Positions 51,537 through 60,700 of a DNA stretch of 63,413 bases are shown one piece after another. Below the pieces are notes generated by a model that worked only from the letters and a program-made list of their open reading frames with translations, was not told where the DNA came from and made no database searches. This DNA comes from Pyxidicoccus caerfyrddinensis (lineage in GTDB: Bacteria; Myxococcota; Myxococcia; Myxococcales; Myxococcaceae). The stretch is taken from the NCBI RefSeq assembly GCF_010894405.1, contig NZ_JAAIYA010000044.1, positions 2,867-66,279 on the forward strand, written 5' to 3'. Each line of letters opens with the position of its first letter. Positions within the stretch are counted from its first letter, which is position 1. The position numbers were made by a program, and so were the translations under genes.

Positions 51537-54500
51537 TTACGGAGCATCTTTCGTTTCATACACCAGCGCTTCGACCCACGCCGTCTGCCAGTGCTCGTGG
51601 AAGTGCCGCACCAGGATGTCGTCGCACGTCAGGTTGGCCACCGCCGCCAGCGCCAGGGCCTGCTCGCGCTGCTCCACCTGACCGGCTCTCGCCACCCTCT
51701 GCAATTCCTCCACCGCCTGTCCGGGCTTGAAGCGCCACGCCAGCACCGAGCGTGATGGCTCGGCCCGCTCCGCCCCCAGCGCCTCCTGCGCCGCCTGGCC
51801 CAGCAGCGTCGCCGGCGGGAACCACACGAACAGCGTCGGTAGCAGGTGCTCGGCCAGCGCCTCCCTCCCCAGCTCCCTCACGACTCCCTGCCTCAGCCGC
51901 TGGTCCGACGCCACCAGCGCCGCCCAGTGGCTCAGCGGAACCTGCCTGCTCGCGATGGCCACGAAGCCGGCCAGCATCGCCCCCGACGTGAGCAGCCCGT
52001 GATGACTCCCCTCCAGCGCCCGCGCTTCCACGTCGTAGCCGGTGTGCAACAGCCCTTCCCCGCTGTCGTACAGCCACCCGAAGCTCATTCCCTCTCGCAG
52101 CGCCCGCGCACGCGACTCCGCCGCCTCCAGGCCGAGCCGCACCTCTCCCGTGGCCGCCTCCCGCGCGGAGTGCAGCCCGCTCTCCACCACCAGCAGCGCC
52201 GCGGCCAGCACTCCACTCTCCGTCGTGCTGATGCGCCTGGGGCTCCCGTCGTAGCGCGCCAGCAGGTGCCCACGGTGACGCTCCCGTCGCTCGATGGCCT
52301 CCAGGCTCTCTCCCACCCTGGACACCCACTCCTCCAGCCCCACGTAGCCCAGGTGGTACGCGCTCAGCGGCGCCACCAACCTCAGCCCCAGGTCCGTCGG
52401 CGACAGCGCCTCCGCCCCGCCCTTCGGCGCCGACTGCTCGTACAGCTCCCAGCAGCCGCGCGCCAGGGTGCGCAGCTGCTCCACCTGCGCTGGCGGCGCA
52501 GCAACCGCCGCGGCGGGTCGCCCCTGGCGAACGAGCATCACCAGCATGGGAGTCCAGGACAGCAGCACCGGAGCGGCCCAGGGCAGCGCCCACGGATTGA
52601 GCACGGCGAGCGCCCCGCCGATGCCGAGCGTCATCACCAAGGACCCCGCCATCTCCGGGAGCGCGAGCACGGTGCGGAGGCTTCGCGCCTCCCGGTTGGA
52701 CTGGGCAAACGTCGTCCAATCCAACATCCGGCTCCGGTCGAACGCGAGCTGGTACAGGGTGCGGAGAATGGCGTCGAGCGAGACGCCGGTGAACAAGAAG
52801 AGTCCCCCCATGTTGCCGACGGCGCCCACGAGGAGCTTCGGAACCGTGAAGAGCACGGTGCGCACGCCGGAGACGACGGACCCGGAGCTCCACGCGGAAC
52901 GGAACATGTGCCCCAGCGCCGCGAGCAGCGCGTGGCGGCTGCCCCACAACGACATCCCGAGCGTCCACGCCCACGCGGTACGGCTCGGAAGCCATAGCCA
53001 TCCGGAGGCGAGCAGCACGAGCGTCGAGAGGTAGTGCAGGCTCTCGAGGAGGGCCGCCAGCAGCTTCCAGCGCTCGTAGAGTGACAGCGTATTCGGAACG
53101 CGGCGCCCGTCCTGTGACGGCATCCTCGGCATCAGCCACGGCAGCCATTGCCAGTCTCCGCGGACCCAACGGTGCCAGATACGTGCGTAGACGGAGAAGT
53201 CCCTCGGAGGACTCTCGAACAGCTTGATGTCGTGGACGAATGCGGCGCGCGCGAAGATTCCCTCGAGCTTGTCGTGGCCCAGGATGGCGTTCTCGGGGAT
53301 GCGGCCCTCGAGGCAGCGCGCGAAGGCGGCCACGTCGTAGATGCCCTTGCCCATGAAGTCGCCCGTACCGAAGAGCCGCTGCTGCAGGACCAGCGGCACG
53401 TCGCGCCCGGCGCTCTTCTTCTCCCGGGCGATGGACAGGGACCACCCTCCCGTCGCCAGCCAGTGCGCCCGGGTCGGCTCCACGTCGAGGTAGGGCTGGA
53501 GGAGCGAATAGCCAGCCACGACCTTCCTGCCCGTCGCGTCGAACCGCGCCTGGTTCAACGGATGGTGCAGCGTCGCAACCAGCCGGGCCGCATCGCCGGG
53601 CAGCAGGTGGGTGTCCGCGTCGAGCGTGATGACATAGCGCACCGTGCGCACCACCCCGGGCACCGGGCCCAGGTAGCTCGTGTCCTGGGCGCCCAGCAGC
53701 AGCCGGTTGAACTCGTCCAGCTTGCCCCGCTTGCGCTCCCAGCCCATCCAGTGGCCCGCGACGGGGTTCCACCGCCGCTCCCGGTGGAAGAGGAAGAAGC
53801 ACGGCTGTTCGCGGTACCCGTGCCGCTCGTTGAGCTCACGGATGCCCTGCTCCAACCGCGCGAGCAGCTCCCGCTCGCCGGGCAGGTGCTGCTCGGGTGC
53901 GTCCCGGAAGTCGGTCAGCAGCGCGTAGTAGAGCTCGGGCTCCACGTTGCCCAGGTAGTTGACCTCCAGCATCCGCAGCTGCGTGTCGATGTCCTCGGCG
54001 CTCGACACCAACAGCGGCGTGACGACCAGGGTCCGCGTCTGCGCGGAGAGCACCCGCCGCGGGTCCAACCTCGGCAATGGCGTCGCGGCGGGCACACACC
54101 TGGAGAGCACTCCGTTGAACCATTCCTGGAGGGTCATCAAGAGCAGCGGAACGAAGAGGACCTCCAGCAGCACGAGAGCCTGCACGGGCGCCCCTCGCGC
54201 CGCGAGCAGCCGGTCCACGCCGAGGAGCGTGAGCAAGAGGAGCGCGAAGAGGGCGCCCACATACGCACTCCCCGCATGCCGCTTCACCCACCGCGCGGCG
54301 CGCATGGACGCGGGAGCGCGGTACCCCAGGCGGGCCTCGAGGGAAGGCCGCCCCTCCGCAATCAGCCAGGTTCCCACATGCCTCCGGCGCGTGTCGCTGG
54401 CGTCGTGCGCCAGGCCGAGCCAGACGGCCTCATGGGCGACGTCGAGCGGCGTCTTCTTCGACCTTTCCGCCAGCTCGAGACAGGCCTGCCGGTAGCGCTC

Positions 54501-54587
54501 GCGCGTGGGCTCGTCCATCGCCGCGAAGGCCCCTGCGGGGTCTCCTTCGAGGAGCGAGTCGAGCTGTTCTACCAACGGGGCGCGCAT
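51537..54587 (-). CDS. Short cyclic beta-1,2-glucan-synthase-like (NdvB/ChvB type) membrane glycosyltransferase
   Basis: A 1,016-residue inner-membrane protein. Two N-terminal membrane segments lie at about residues 105-152. The glycosyltransferase core has TLDADTHLLPGDAARL near 321 (metal-binding Asp residues), GHDKLEG near 438 and RIWHRWVRGDWQ near 471, all matching the NdvB/ChvB GT84 region. More membrane segments follow to about 730. The C-terminus (DSGEGLLHTGYDV, LLTSGAMLAGFVAIASRQVP) is the start of the glycoamylase-like domain. NdvB/ChvB proteins are about 2,800 residues; this one ends early and lacks the GH94 phosphorylase part, so it may make linear or short glucans, or need a partner. 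The ATG at 54587 follows GGAGAG; the open frame upstream runs antisense into the next gene and is not coding. It diverges from the GT1 gene with 36 bp between starts. Confidence 0.86.
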   Translation of the reverse strand: MRAPLVEQLDSLLEGDPAGAFAAMDEPTRERYRQACLELAERSKKTPLDVAHEAVWLGLAHDASDTRRRHVGTWLIAEGRPSLEARLGYRAPASMRAARWVKRHAGSAYVGALFALLLLTLLGVDRLLAARGAPVQALVLLEVLFVPLLLMTLQEWFNGVLSRCVPAATPLPRLDPRRVLSAQTRTLVVTPLLVSSAEDIDTQLRMLEVNYLGNVEPELYYALLTDFRDAPEQHLPGERELLARLEQGIRELNERHGYREQPCFFLFHRERRWNPVAGHWMGWERKRGKLDEFNRLLLGAQDTSYLGPVPGVVRTVRYVITLDADTHLLPGDAARLVATLHHPLNQARFDATGRKVVAGYSLLQPYLDVEPTRAHWLATGGWSLSIAREKKSAGRDVPLVLQQRLFGTGDFMGKGIYDVAAFARCLEGRIPENAILGHDKLEGIFARAAFVHDIKLFESPPRDFSVYARIWHRWVRGDWQWLPWLMPRMPSQDGRRVPNTLSLYERWKLLAALLESLHYLSTLVLLASGWLWLPSRTAWAWTLGMSLWGSRHALLAALGHMFRSAWSSGSVVSGVRTVLFTVPKLLVGAVGNMGGLFLFTGVSLDAILRTLYQLAFDRSRMLDWTTFAQSNREARSLRTVLALPEMAGSLVMTLGIGGALAVLNPWALPWAAPVLLSWTPMLVMLVRQGRPAAAVAAPPAQVEQLRTLARGCWELYEQSAPKGGAEALSPTDLGLRLVAPLSAYHLGYVGLEEWVSRVGESLEAIERRERHRGHLLARYDGSPRRISTTESGVLAAALLVVESGLHSAREAATGEVRLGLEAAESRARALREGMSFGWLYDSGEGLLHTGYDVEARALEGSHHGLLTSGAMLAGFVAIASRQVPLSHWAALVASDQRLRQGVVRELGREALAEHLLPTLFVWFPPATLLGQAAQEALGAERAEPSRSVLAWRFKPGQAVEELQRVARAGQVEQREQALALAAVANLTCDDILVRHFHEHWQTAWVEALVYETKDAP

Positions 54588-54623
54588 TGACTCTCCAGAG
54601 GCAAGTTGGCATGAGATTACCGC

Positions 54624-55931
54624 ATGGGCCGGTTCTTCCTCACATCCCGTGGAAGTCTGGGTGACGTCTACCCCTTCATCGGACTCGGGTGCGAGCTCCG
54701 GAAGCGCGGCCATGAAGTGACGTTGATCCTCAATGAGGTCCATCGCCCGTCCGTGGAGAAGACGGGCCTTGGCTTCGTGCCGTATGCGCCCGTCTCGGCC
54801 CATCTCGAGGAGCAGGAGGCCAACCGCCACCTCGGGAAACCGGACGCCCCCCAGCACGCCCTCTCGTACGAGGCGCGGCTCCGTCGCTGGCACCTTCCCG
54901 AGCTGCGTGCGACCTACGCGGCGCTGGCGGAGCAGGCCGACCCACGCGACTCGGTCGTCGTGGCGCGCGGGCTGACCTTCGCCGGGCGGCTGGCCCAGGA
55001 GCGCCTTGGGATACCCCTGGCGACGGTGTACCTCTCGCCCCCCGAGTCGATACGCCTGTGGCTCGGCGTCCCGCTGCTCCTCAACCGGCCGCCGCCCACC
55101 CGGTGGCTCTACGACCTGCTGTGCGTGCCGAAAATCGACCGGCACCACGACCCGCAGTATTCGTTCATCAACGAGTTCCGCGCGGAGCTCGGGCTCGCCC
55201 CCGTCAAACACATCCAGAGCCGCTGGCTCGAGTCCCCGCAGCTGGCGCTCGGACTGTGGCCTGACTGGTTCTACCCGCGCCTGGGCCACTGGTCGCGCCA
55301 CATGCGAACGCCCGGCTTCGTCCTGCACGAGACGCGTGTGGACGAGCCGCTGTCCGCCGAGCTCGACGCCTTCCTGTCCGCGGGAGCACCGCCGGTGGTG
55401 TTCGCGCCCGGGACGTTCCGGAGCAGCGGCGCCGAGGCGTTCTTCTCGACCAGCCTCGACATCTGCCAGCGGCTCGGGCGCCGTGGCCTGTTCCTGTCTG
55501 AGTCACGTGCACAGGTGCCGGCCTCCCTCCCCGAGTCCATCGCGACATTCGCCTCCGTGCCGCTGCGCAAGGTGCTGCAGCGCTGTGCCGCGCTCGTGCA
55601 TCACGGTGGCATCGGGACCACGGCACGCGCCCTCGAGGCGGGGCTGCCGCAGTTCGTCGTCTCGGTCTTCGGTGACCAGCCGGTCAACGCCATGCGCCTG
55701 AGCCAACTGGGCGTCGCGGGCACCGTGCACGAGCGCGACTACCGCGCCGACGCGGTGACGCCCATGCTCCAGCGGCTCTTGACGGACACCCGGGTGCGCG
55801 AGGCCTGTGCGACCCAGGCCCGGCGGATGGCCGGGCAGGACGCGACGGCACTGGCTTGTGACGCCCTGGAGGAATTGCTCGCGAGCCGCTCCCGCGCGGA
55901 GCCGGCTCGACTCCGGCGGGCGGCGACCTAG
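54624..55931 (+). CDS. Glycosyltransferase family 1 (UGT/MGT-like, rhamnosyltransferase-type)
   Basis: A 435-residue soluble GT-B glycosyltransferase. The N-terminus RFFLTSRGSLGDVYPFIGLG is the acceptor-side Rossmann motif of macrolide, sterol and rhamnolipid glycosyltransferases. The C-terminal donor site has VHHGGIGTTARALEAGLPQ at about residues 325-343 and GDQPVNAMRL, binding the nucleotide sugar. Such enzymes glycosylate small lipophilic acceptors. It precedes the ABC exporter by 94 bp on the same strand, and the acyl-peptide NRPS follows, so glycosylating a lipopeptide is plausible. Alternatively it acts with the divergent glucan-synthase-like gene. No clear ribosome site precedes the ATG. 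Confidence 0.9.
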   Translation: MGRFFLTSRGSLGDVYPFIGLGCELRKRGHEVTLILNEVHRPSVEKTGLGFVPYAPVSAHLEEQEANRHLGKPDAPQHALSYEARLRRWHLPELRATYAALAEQADPRDSVVVARGLTFAGRLAQERLGIPLATVYLSPPESIRLWLGVPLLLNRPPPTRWLYDLLCVPKIDRHHDPQYSFINEFRAELGLAPVKHIQSRWLESPQLALGLWPDWFYPRLGHWSRHMRTPGFVLHETRVDEPLSAELDAFLSAGAPPVVFAPGTFRSSGAEAFFSTSLDICQRLGRRGLFLSESRAQVPASLPESIATFASVPLRKVLQRCAALVHHGGIGTTARALEAGLPQFVVSVFGDQPVNAMRLSQLGVAGTVHERDYRADAVTPMLQRLLTDTRVREACATQARRMAGQDATALACDALEELLASRSRAEPARLRRAAT

Positions 55932-56025
55932 GCGGCCGCTCGCTACGGGCCCGCGGATTCTGGCAAGCTGGCCCTGGCGGCCTTCCCAGGCGGCCTCCGC
56001 GACGCACAGCCGGACACTCCCCATC

Positions 56026-57651
56026 ATGCGCTCCCTCTTCCTGCTGTTGTTCCGTCGCTCGAGCACCTCGGTCATCCTGATCGCCGTCATCGGGAGCGTC
56101 GCGGGACTGTGTAACAGCGCCCTGCTCGCGTTGATCAGCGAGGCGTTGAAGAACCGGGCGTCCGTCACGACGATGATGATCGTCGCGTACCTCGCCCTGA
56201 GCCTGGGTGTCATGGCGAGCAACCTCCTCCCGGAGCTGCTGCTCTCGCGGCTGTCGCGCTCCTTCGCGGCCGACCTGAGGCTGCGCATTGGCCGGCGCGT
56301 CCTCGCGGCGCCGCTGCGCCGCCTCGAGGCCCTGGGCCATGGCCCCGTGCTCGCCGCGCTCACGCACGACCTGCAGACGGTGGTCGCCACGGCGTCGGCG
56401 CTCCCCTCCCTCGTCATCGGGTCGACCATCGTGCTCGGCTGCCTGGGCTACATGGCGTGGCTCTCCGCGAAGGGGCTGTTGCTCGTGGTGCCGGCCATGG
56501 CCGTGCTCGCCGGCATCTACGCCCTGGGGGCCAGGAAGATGGCCCCGCTCTGGCGCGGGGAGCGTGACGCGCAGGATGACCTGTACCGCCAGCAGCAGCA
56601 CGTGCTGGAAGGGGTCAAGGAGCTCAAGCTGCACGGGGGCCGCCGGAGCGAGTTCTTCGAGCACGACTTCACGCCCGCCGTGGACACGGTGCGGCGCACG
56701 GGTGTGCGTGCCTCGGACAGCGTCGCGCTGTTCAGCAACTTCCTGCACTTCTTCACGTGGCTGGTGCTCGGCGTGGCGCTGTTCGGGGTGAACATCCTGA
56801 CCCCGAGCGACACCGGCGCCACGCAGGGCTACGTGATGACGCTGATGTACATGTGGGGCTCCTTCCGCGGGCTCATCGAGAGCATCGGCCGCTGGACCCA
56901 GGCGGGAATCGCGCTCGAGAAGCTCGCGCAGCTCGACGTCTCGCTCACCGAGGCGATGAAGGACGAAGACTCCAGCAGCGCGGCGCTCGAGGCCGTGCAC
57001 AGCGAGCGCCACGAGGTGCGCTTCTCCGACGTGACGTTCTCGTTCGAGGGGCAGGACGGGCACGCGTTCCGGGTGGGGCCGCTCGACTTCGAGCTGCGGC
57101 CCGGTGAGCTGGTCTTCGTCGTCGGCGGCAACGGCAGCGGGAAGACGACGCTGGCCAAGCTGCTCACGGGCCTCTATGCGCCGGAGTCCGGGCAGCTCCT
57201 GTGGAACGGCGCCGCCGTGACGGATGAGAACCGCGAGGCCTACCGCAACACGTTCTCCGCCATCTTCTCCGACTTCCACCTCTTCGAGAACGTGCGCGGG
57301 GTGCCCTCGGAGCGCCTCGAGAAGCATGTGGAGGAGTACCTGCGGCTGTTCTCGCTCGACACGAAGCTGCGGGTCGTCGACGGCCGCTTCTCCACGACGA
57401 GCCTCTCGACGGGCCAGCGCAAGCGCCTCGCGATGTTCGTCGCGCTGCTGGAGGACCGGCCCTTCTATCTCTTCGACGAGTGGGCCGCCGACCAGGATCC
57501 GGAGTTCCGCGAGGTCTTCTACCGGCACCTCCTCCCCGAGCTGGCGGCGCGCGGCAAGGGCGTGGTGGTCATCACCCACGATGACCGGTTCTTCCACCTC
57601 GCCCACCGGGTCATCAAGCTCGAATACGGAAGGCTCGTCGCCGCGGCGTAG
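56026..57651 (+). CDS. Cyclic-peptide-type ABC exporter (SyrD/PvdE family, fused permease and ATPase)
   Basis: A 541-residue half transporter with an N-terminal six-helix membrane domain (about residues 1-310) and a C-terminal ATPase. Walker A is GGNGSGKTT at 367-375, the signature is LSTGQRKRLA from 460, Walker B is FYLFDEWAADQDP near 480, and the switch His is in VITHDD. The RKRLA signature and EWAADQDP are typical of exporters for siderophore and lipopeptide NRPS products such as PvdE and SyrD, and the length fits. The ATG at 56026 was chosen because an upstream in-frame start would overlap the glycosyltransferase gene. It lies 130 bp before the FAAL-NRPS gene and probably exports that product across the inner membrane. 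Confidence 0.92.
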   Translation: MRSLFLLLFRRSSTSVILIAVIGSVAGLCNSALLALISEALKNRASVTTMMIVAYLALSLGVMASNLLPELLLSRLSRSFAADLRLRIGRRVLAAPLRRLEALGHGPVLAALTHDLQTVVATASALPSLVIGSTIVLGCLGYMAWLSAKGLLLVVPAMAVLAGIYALGARKMAPLWRGERDAQDDLYRQQQHVLEGVKELKLHGGRRSEFFEHDFTPAVDTVRRTGVRASDSVALFSNFLHFFTWLVLGVALFGVNILTPSDTGATQGYVMTLMYMWGSFRGLIESIGRWTQAGIALEKLAQLDVSLTEAMKDEDSSSAALEAVHSERHEVRFSDVTFSFEGQDGHAFRVGPLDFELRPGELVFVVGGNGSGKTTLAKLLTGLYAPESGQLLWNGAAVTDENREAYRNTFSAIFSDFHLFENVRGVPSERLEKHVEEYLRLFSLDTKLRVVDGRFSTTSLSTGQRKRLAMFVALLEDRPFYLFDEWAADQDPEFREVFYRHLLPELAARGKGVVVITHDDRFFHLAHRVIKLEYGRLVAAA

Positions 57652-57673
57652 CAGGCCCGGGGCCCCGGAGGGT

Positions 57674-57705
57674 AATCGGAGCTGTATTCAGTGATAACTC
57701 CGATT
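57674..57705. promoter_or_regulatory. 8-bp inverted repeat around an AT-rich spacer upstream of NRPS-2
   Basis: AATCGGAG (57674-57681) and CTCCGATT (57698-57705) are perfect inverted arms around a 16-nt spacer that is unusually AT-rich for this DNA and contains TATTCA and TGATAA. It lies 23 bp after the exporter stop and 77 bp before the NRPS-2 ATG. It could be an operator or promoter for NRPS-2, or a weak hairpin; there is no T-run after it, so an intrinsic terminator is less likely. Confidence 0.35.
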
Positions 57706-57781
57706 CCTGGTAGCATCCGCGATCTCAGAGAACAGGCCGGAACTCCTGTTCGAAACATCTTTGACCCGCGTCGACGCGCCC

Positions 57782-60700
57782 ATGAAAAACGCCCCGCTCG
57801 TCTCCCCCTCCTCCACGCTGCTGGAGCTGCTCGAGGAGCGCGCCGCGCTTCGCTCCGATGCACCGCTCTTCCACTTCGTCGAGGACACCGACGGCGAAGA
57901 GCTCACGCTGCCGTACTCCGGACTGCTGCACCGCGCGCGCGCGATTGGCGCCTGCCTCCAGCAATTCACCGCTCCGGGAGAGCGCGCCGTCCTGCTCTAC
58001 CCACCAGGGCTCGAATACGTCTCCGGCTTCTTCGGGTGCCTGGCCTCGGGGGTGGTCGCCGTTCCCGCCTACCCGCCGGACCCGTCGCGGCTGGAGCGCA
58101 CCCTTCCCCGCCTGCGCGCCATCATCCAGGACTGCCAGGCCTCGGTGGTGCTCACCACCTCGTTCATCCTCTCCATGGCGGAGCTGCTCTTCGAGTCGGC
58201 TCCGGACTTGAGGGCCCTTCGCTGGGTGGCCACCGATGAGCTGCCCGCCGACGCCGCGAGCGCCTGGCAGCGGCCCTCCCTGCGCCCCGACTCGCTGGCC
58301 TTCCTCCAGTACACCTCGGGCTCCACGGGCACGCCCAAGGGCGTGATGCTGTCTCACGCCAACCTGCTGCACAACCTGGAGCTGATCCACGGTGCGTTCG
58401 GCATGCACCCCGGCAGCGCCGGCGTCATCTGGCTGCCGCCGTACCATGACATGGGGCTCATCGGCGGCATCCTGGGCACCCTCTACGGAGGCTTCTCCAC
58501 CAGCCTCCTGTCGCCCCTGACGTTCCTGCGCCGCCCGCTGCGCTGGCTGGAGGTGCTCTCCCGCACCCACGGCACCATCAGCGGCGGGCCGAACTTCGCC
58601 TTCGACCTGTGCGTGCGCAAGACGACGGAGGCCGAGCGTGCCGCCCTCGACCTGAGCCACTGGGAAATGGCCTTCTGCGGCGCCGAGCCCATCCGCCCCG
58701 AGACGCTGGAGCGCTTCGCCCGGGCGTTCGCTCCGAGCGGCTTCCGCCGCCAGGCCTTCTACCCCTGCTATGGCCTCGCCGAGGGCACCCTCATCGTCTC
58801 CGGCGGTGAGCTGAGCGCGCTCCCCGTGCAGCAGTCGCTGGACACGCGCCGGCTGCGCGAGGGTCGTGCCGAGTCGGCCGAGCCCGGGCAGCCGCACAGC
58901 CAGACGTTGGTGGGCTGCGGGCACTCGCTGCGGGAGCAGGAAGTGCGCGTGGTGCACCCGGAGACGCTCGTGCCGTGCGCGCCTGGCGAGGTGGGCGAGG
59001 TGTGGGTGAAGGGCCCGAGCGTGGCCCTGGGCTACTGGGGCCGTCCCGAGGACACCGTGCGCGACTTCCAGGCGCGCACCTCCGACGGTGCCGGGCCCTT
59101 CCTGCGCACCGGGGACCAGGGCTTCCTCCAGGGTGAGGAGCTCTTCATCGCCGGCCGCATCAAGGACCTCATCATCGTCCGCGGCCGCAACCACCATCCC
59201 CAGGACATCGAGCTGACGGCGGAGCATTCCAGCACCGCGCTGAGGCCGGGGTGTGGCGCGGCCTTCTCGGTGGAGGTGGAGGGCGAAGAGCGGCTGGTGC
59301 TGGTGTACGAGGTGGATACGCGCCAGCAGCCCGTAGCGGTGGAGGAGGTCGCCCGCGCCATCAGCCAGCAGGTGGCCGTGGTGCATGAGTTGCGGTTGCA
59401 TGCGCTCACCCTCATCGCTCCCGGCAGCCTGCCCAAGACGTCCAGCGGGAAGATTCAGCGCCGCGCGTGCCGTGCGTCCTTCCTCGCGGGCGAGTTGCAG
59501 GACGTGGCCTCCTGGCGCGAGCAGCAGGCCGAGGTGTCGGAAGTCCCGTCTGCCTCCAGCACGCCACAGGTGAGCGAGGCCCTGGCGCTTCCGGCCACGC
59601 CGGAGGCCGTGGAGGACTGGCTGCGGGTCCGGCTGGCCCGCCGGCTGAATCTGGCCCCGCGAGACGTCGAGCGGGATGAGCCGCTCACCCGCTACGGCAT
59701 CGATTCGCTGGCGGCGGTGGAGCTGACGTACGAGGTGGAGCAGGGCCTCGGAGTGGCGCTGCCCCTGCATGTGCTGCTGAGCGGGCCCACGCTGGCGGAG
59801 CTGGCCTGGAGGCTCGCCGGCGCGCGCCGGGACGCCACGGGCCCCCTGCCTCGGGCCTCGCGCGAGCAGCCCCTGCCCCTGTCCTTCGCCCAGCAGCGGC
59901 TGTGGTTCCTCGACGAGCTGGAACCGGGAAGCCCGCTCTACAACATCCCCGCGGCGGTGCGGCTGCGCGGCGTGCTGGATGTCTCCGCCCTGGAGCGCAC
60001 CTTCGCCGAGCTCGTGCGCCGACACGAGTCGCTGCGCACCACCCTCCACGCCGAGCAGGGACAGGCTTCGCAGCGCATCCACCCCGAGGGCCACGTGGCC
60101 CTGGCGCGGGTGGACCTGGGCACACTTCCTGCCGAGCAGCGTGAAGCCGAGGTGCTGCGCCTCGCCTACGAAGAGGCGCTGCGTCCCTTCGAGCTGACGC
60201 GCGGCCCACTGCTGCGCACCACCCTGCTGCGGCTGTCGGACTCCGAGCACGTGCTGGTGCTGGTGCTCCACCACATCGTCTCCGATGGCTGGTCCATGGG
60301 CGTGCTGGTGCGCGAGGTGGCGGCCCTCTACGCCGCCTTCGCCCAGGGGCTGCCCTCGCCCCTGCCCGAGCTGCCCGTCCAGTACGCCGACTACGCCGTC
60401 TGGCAGCGGCAGTGGCTTCAGGGCGAGGAGCTGGAGCGCCAGCTGGCCTGGTGGAAGCAGCAGCTCTCCGGGGCTCCCTCCCACCTGGAGCTGCCCACCG
60501 ATACGCCGCGTCCGGCTGTGCGCGACCACCGTGGCGCCAGCGTCCCGGTGCAGGTGTCCGCGTCCACGTGGGAGGCGCTCAAGGCCCTGGCCCAGCGCGA
60601 GGGCGTCACGCCCTTCATGCTCCTGCTGGCCGCCTTCCAGGTAGTGCTGCACCGCCACTCCGGTGAAGAGGACATCAGCGTCGGCTCGCCTATTGCCGGC

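Noticed and set aside
54588..55328. N-terminal extension of the glucan-synthase-like frame up to 55328
   Set aside because: These codons are antisense to the GT1 gene and have no family similarity; the ATG at 54587 with GGAGAG upstream begins the family-like protein.
55807..56025. Upstream start of the ABC exporter frame at 55807
   Set aside because: It would overlap the end of the GT1 gene and add ~73 Arg/Pro-rich residues not found in SyrD/PvdE-type exporters.
57657..57668. Perfect 12-nt palindrome CCGGGGCCCCGG after the exporter stop, considered as a terminator
   Set aside because: It has no loop and no T-run, so it cannot form a standard intrinsic terminator hairpin; such runs are expected by chance at this GC content.
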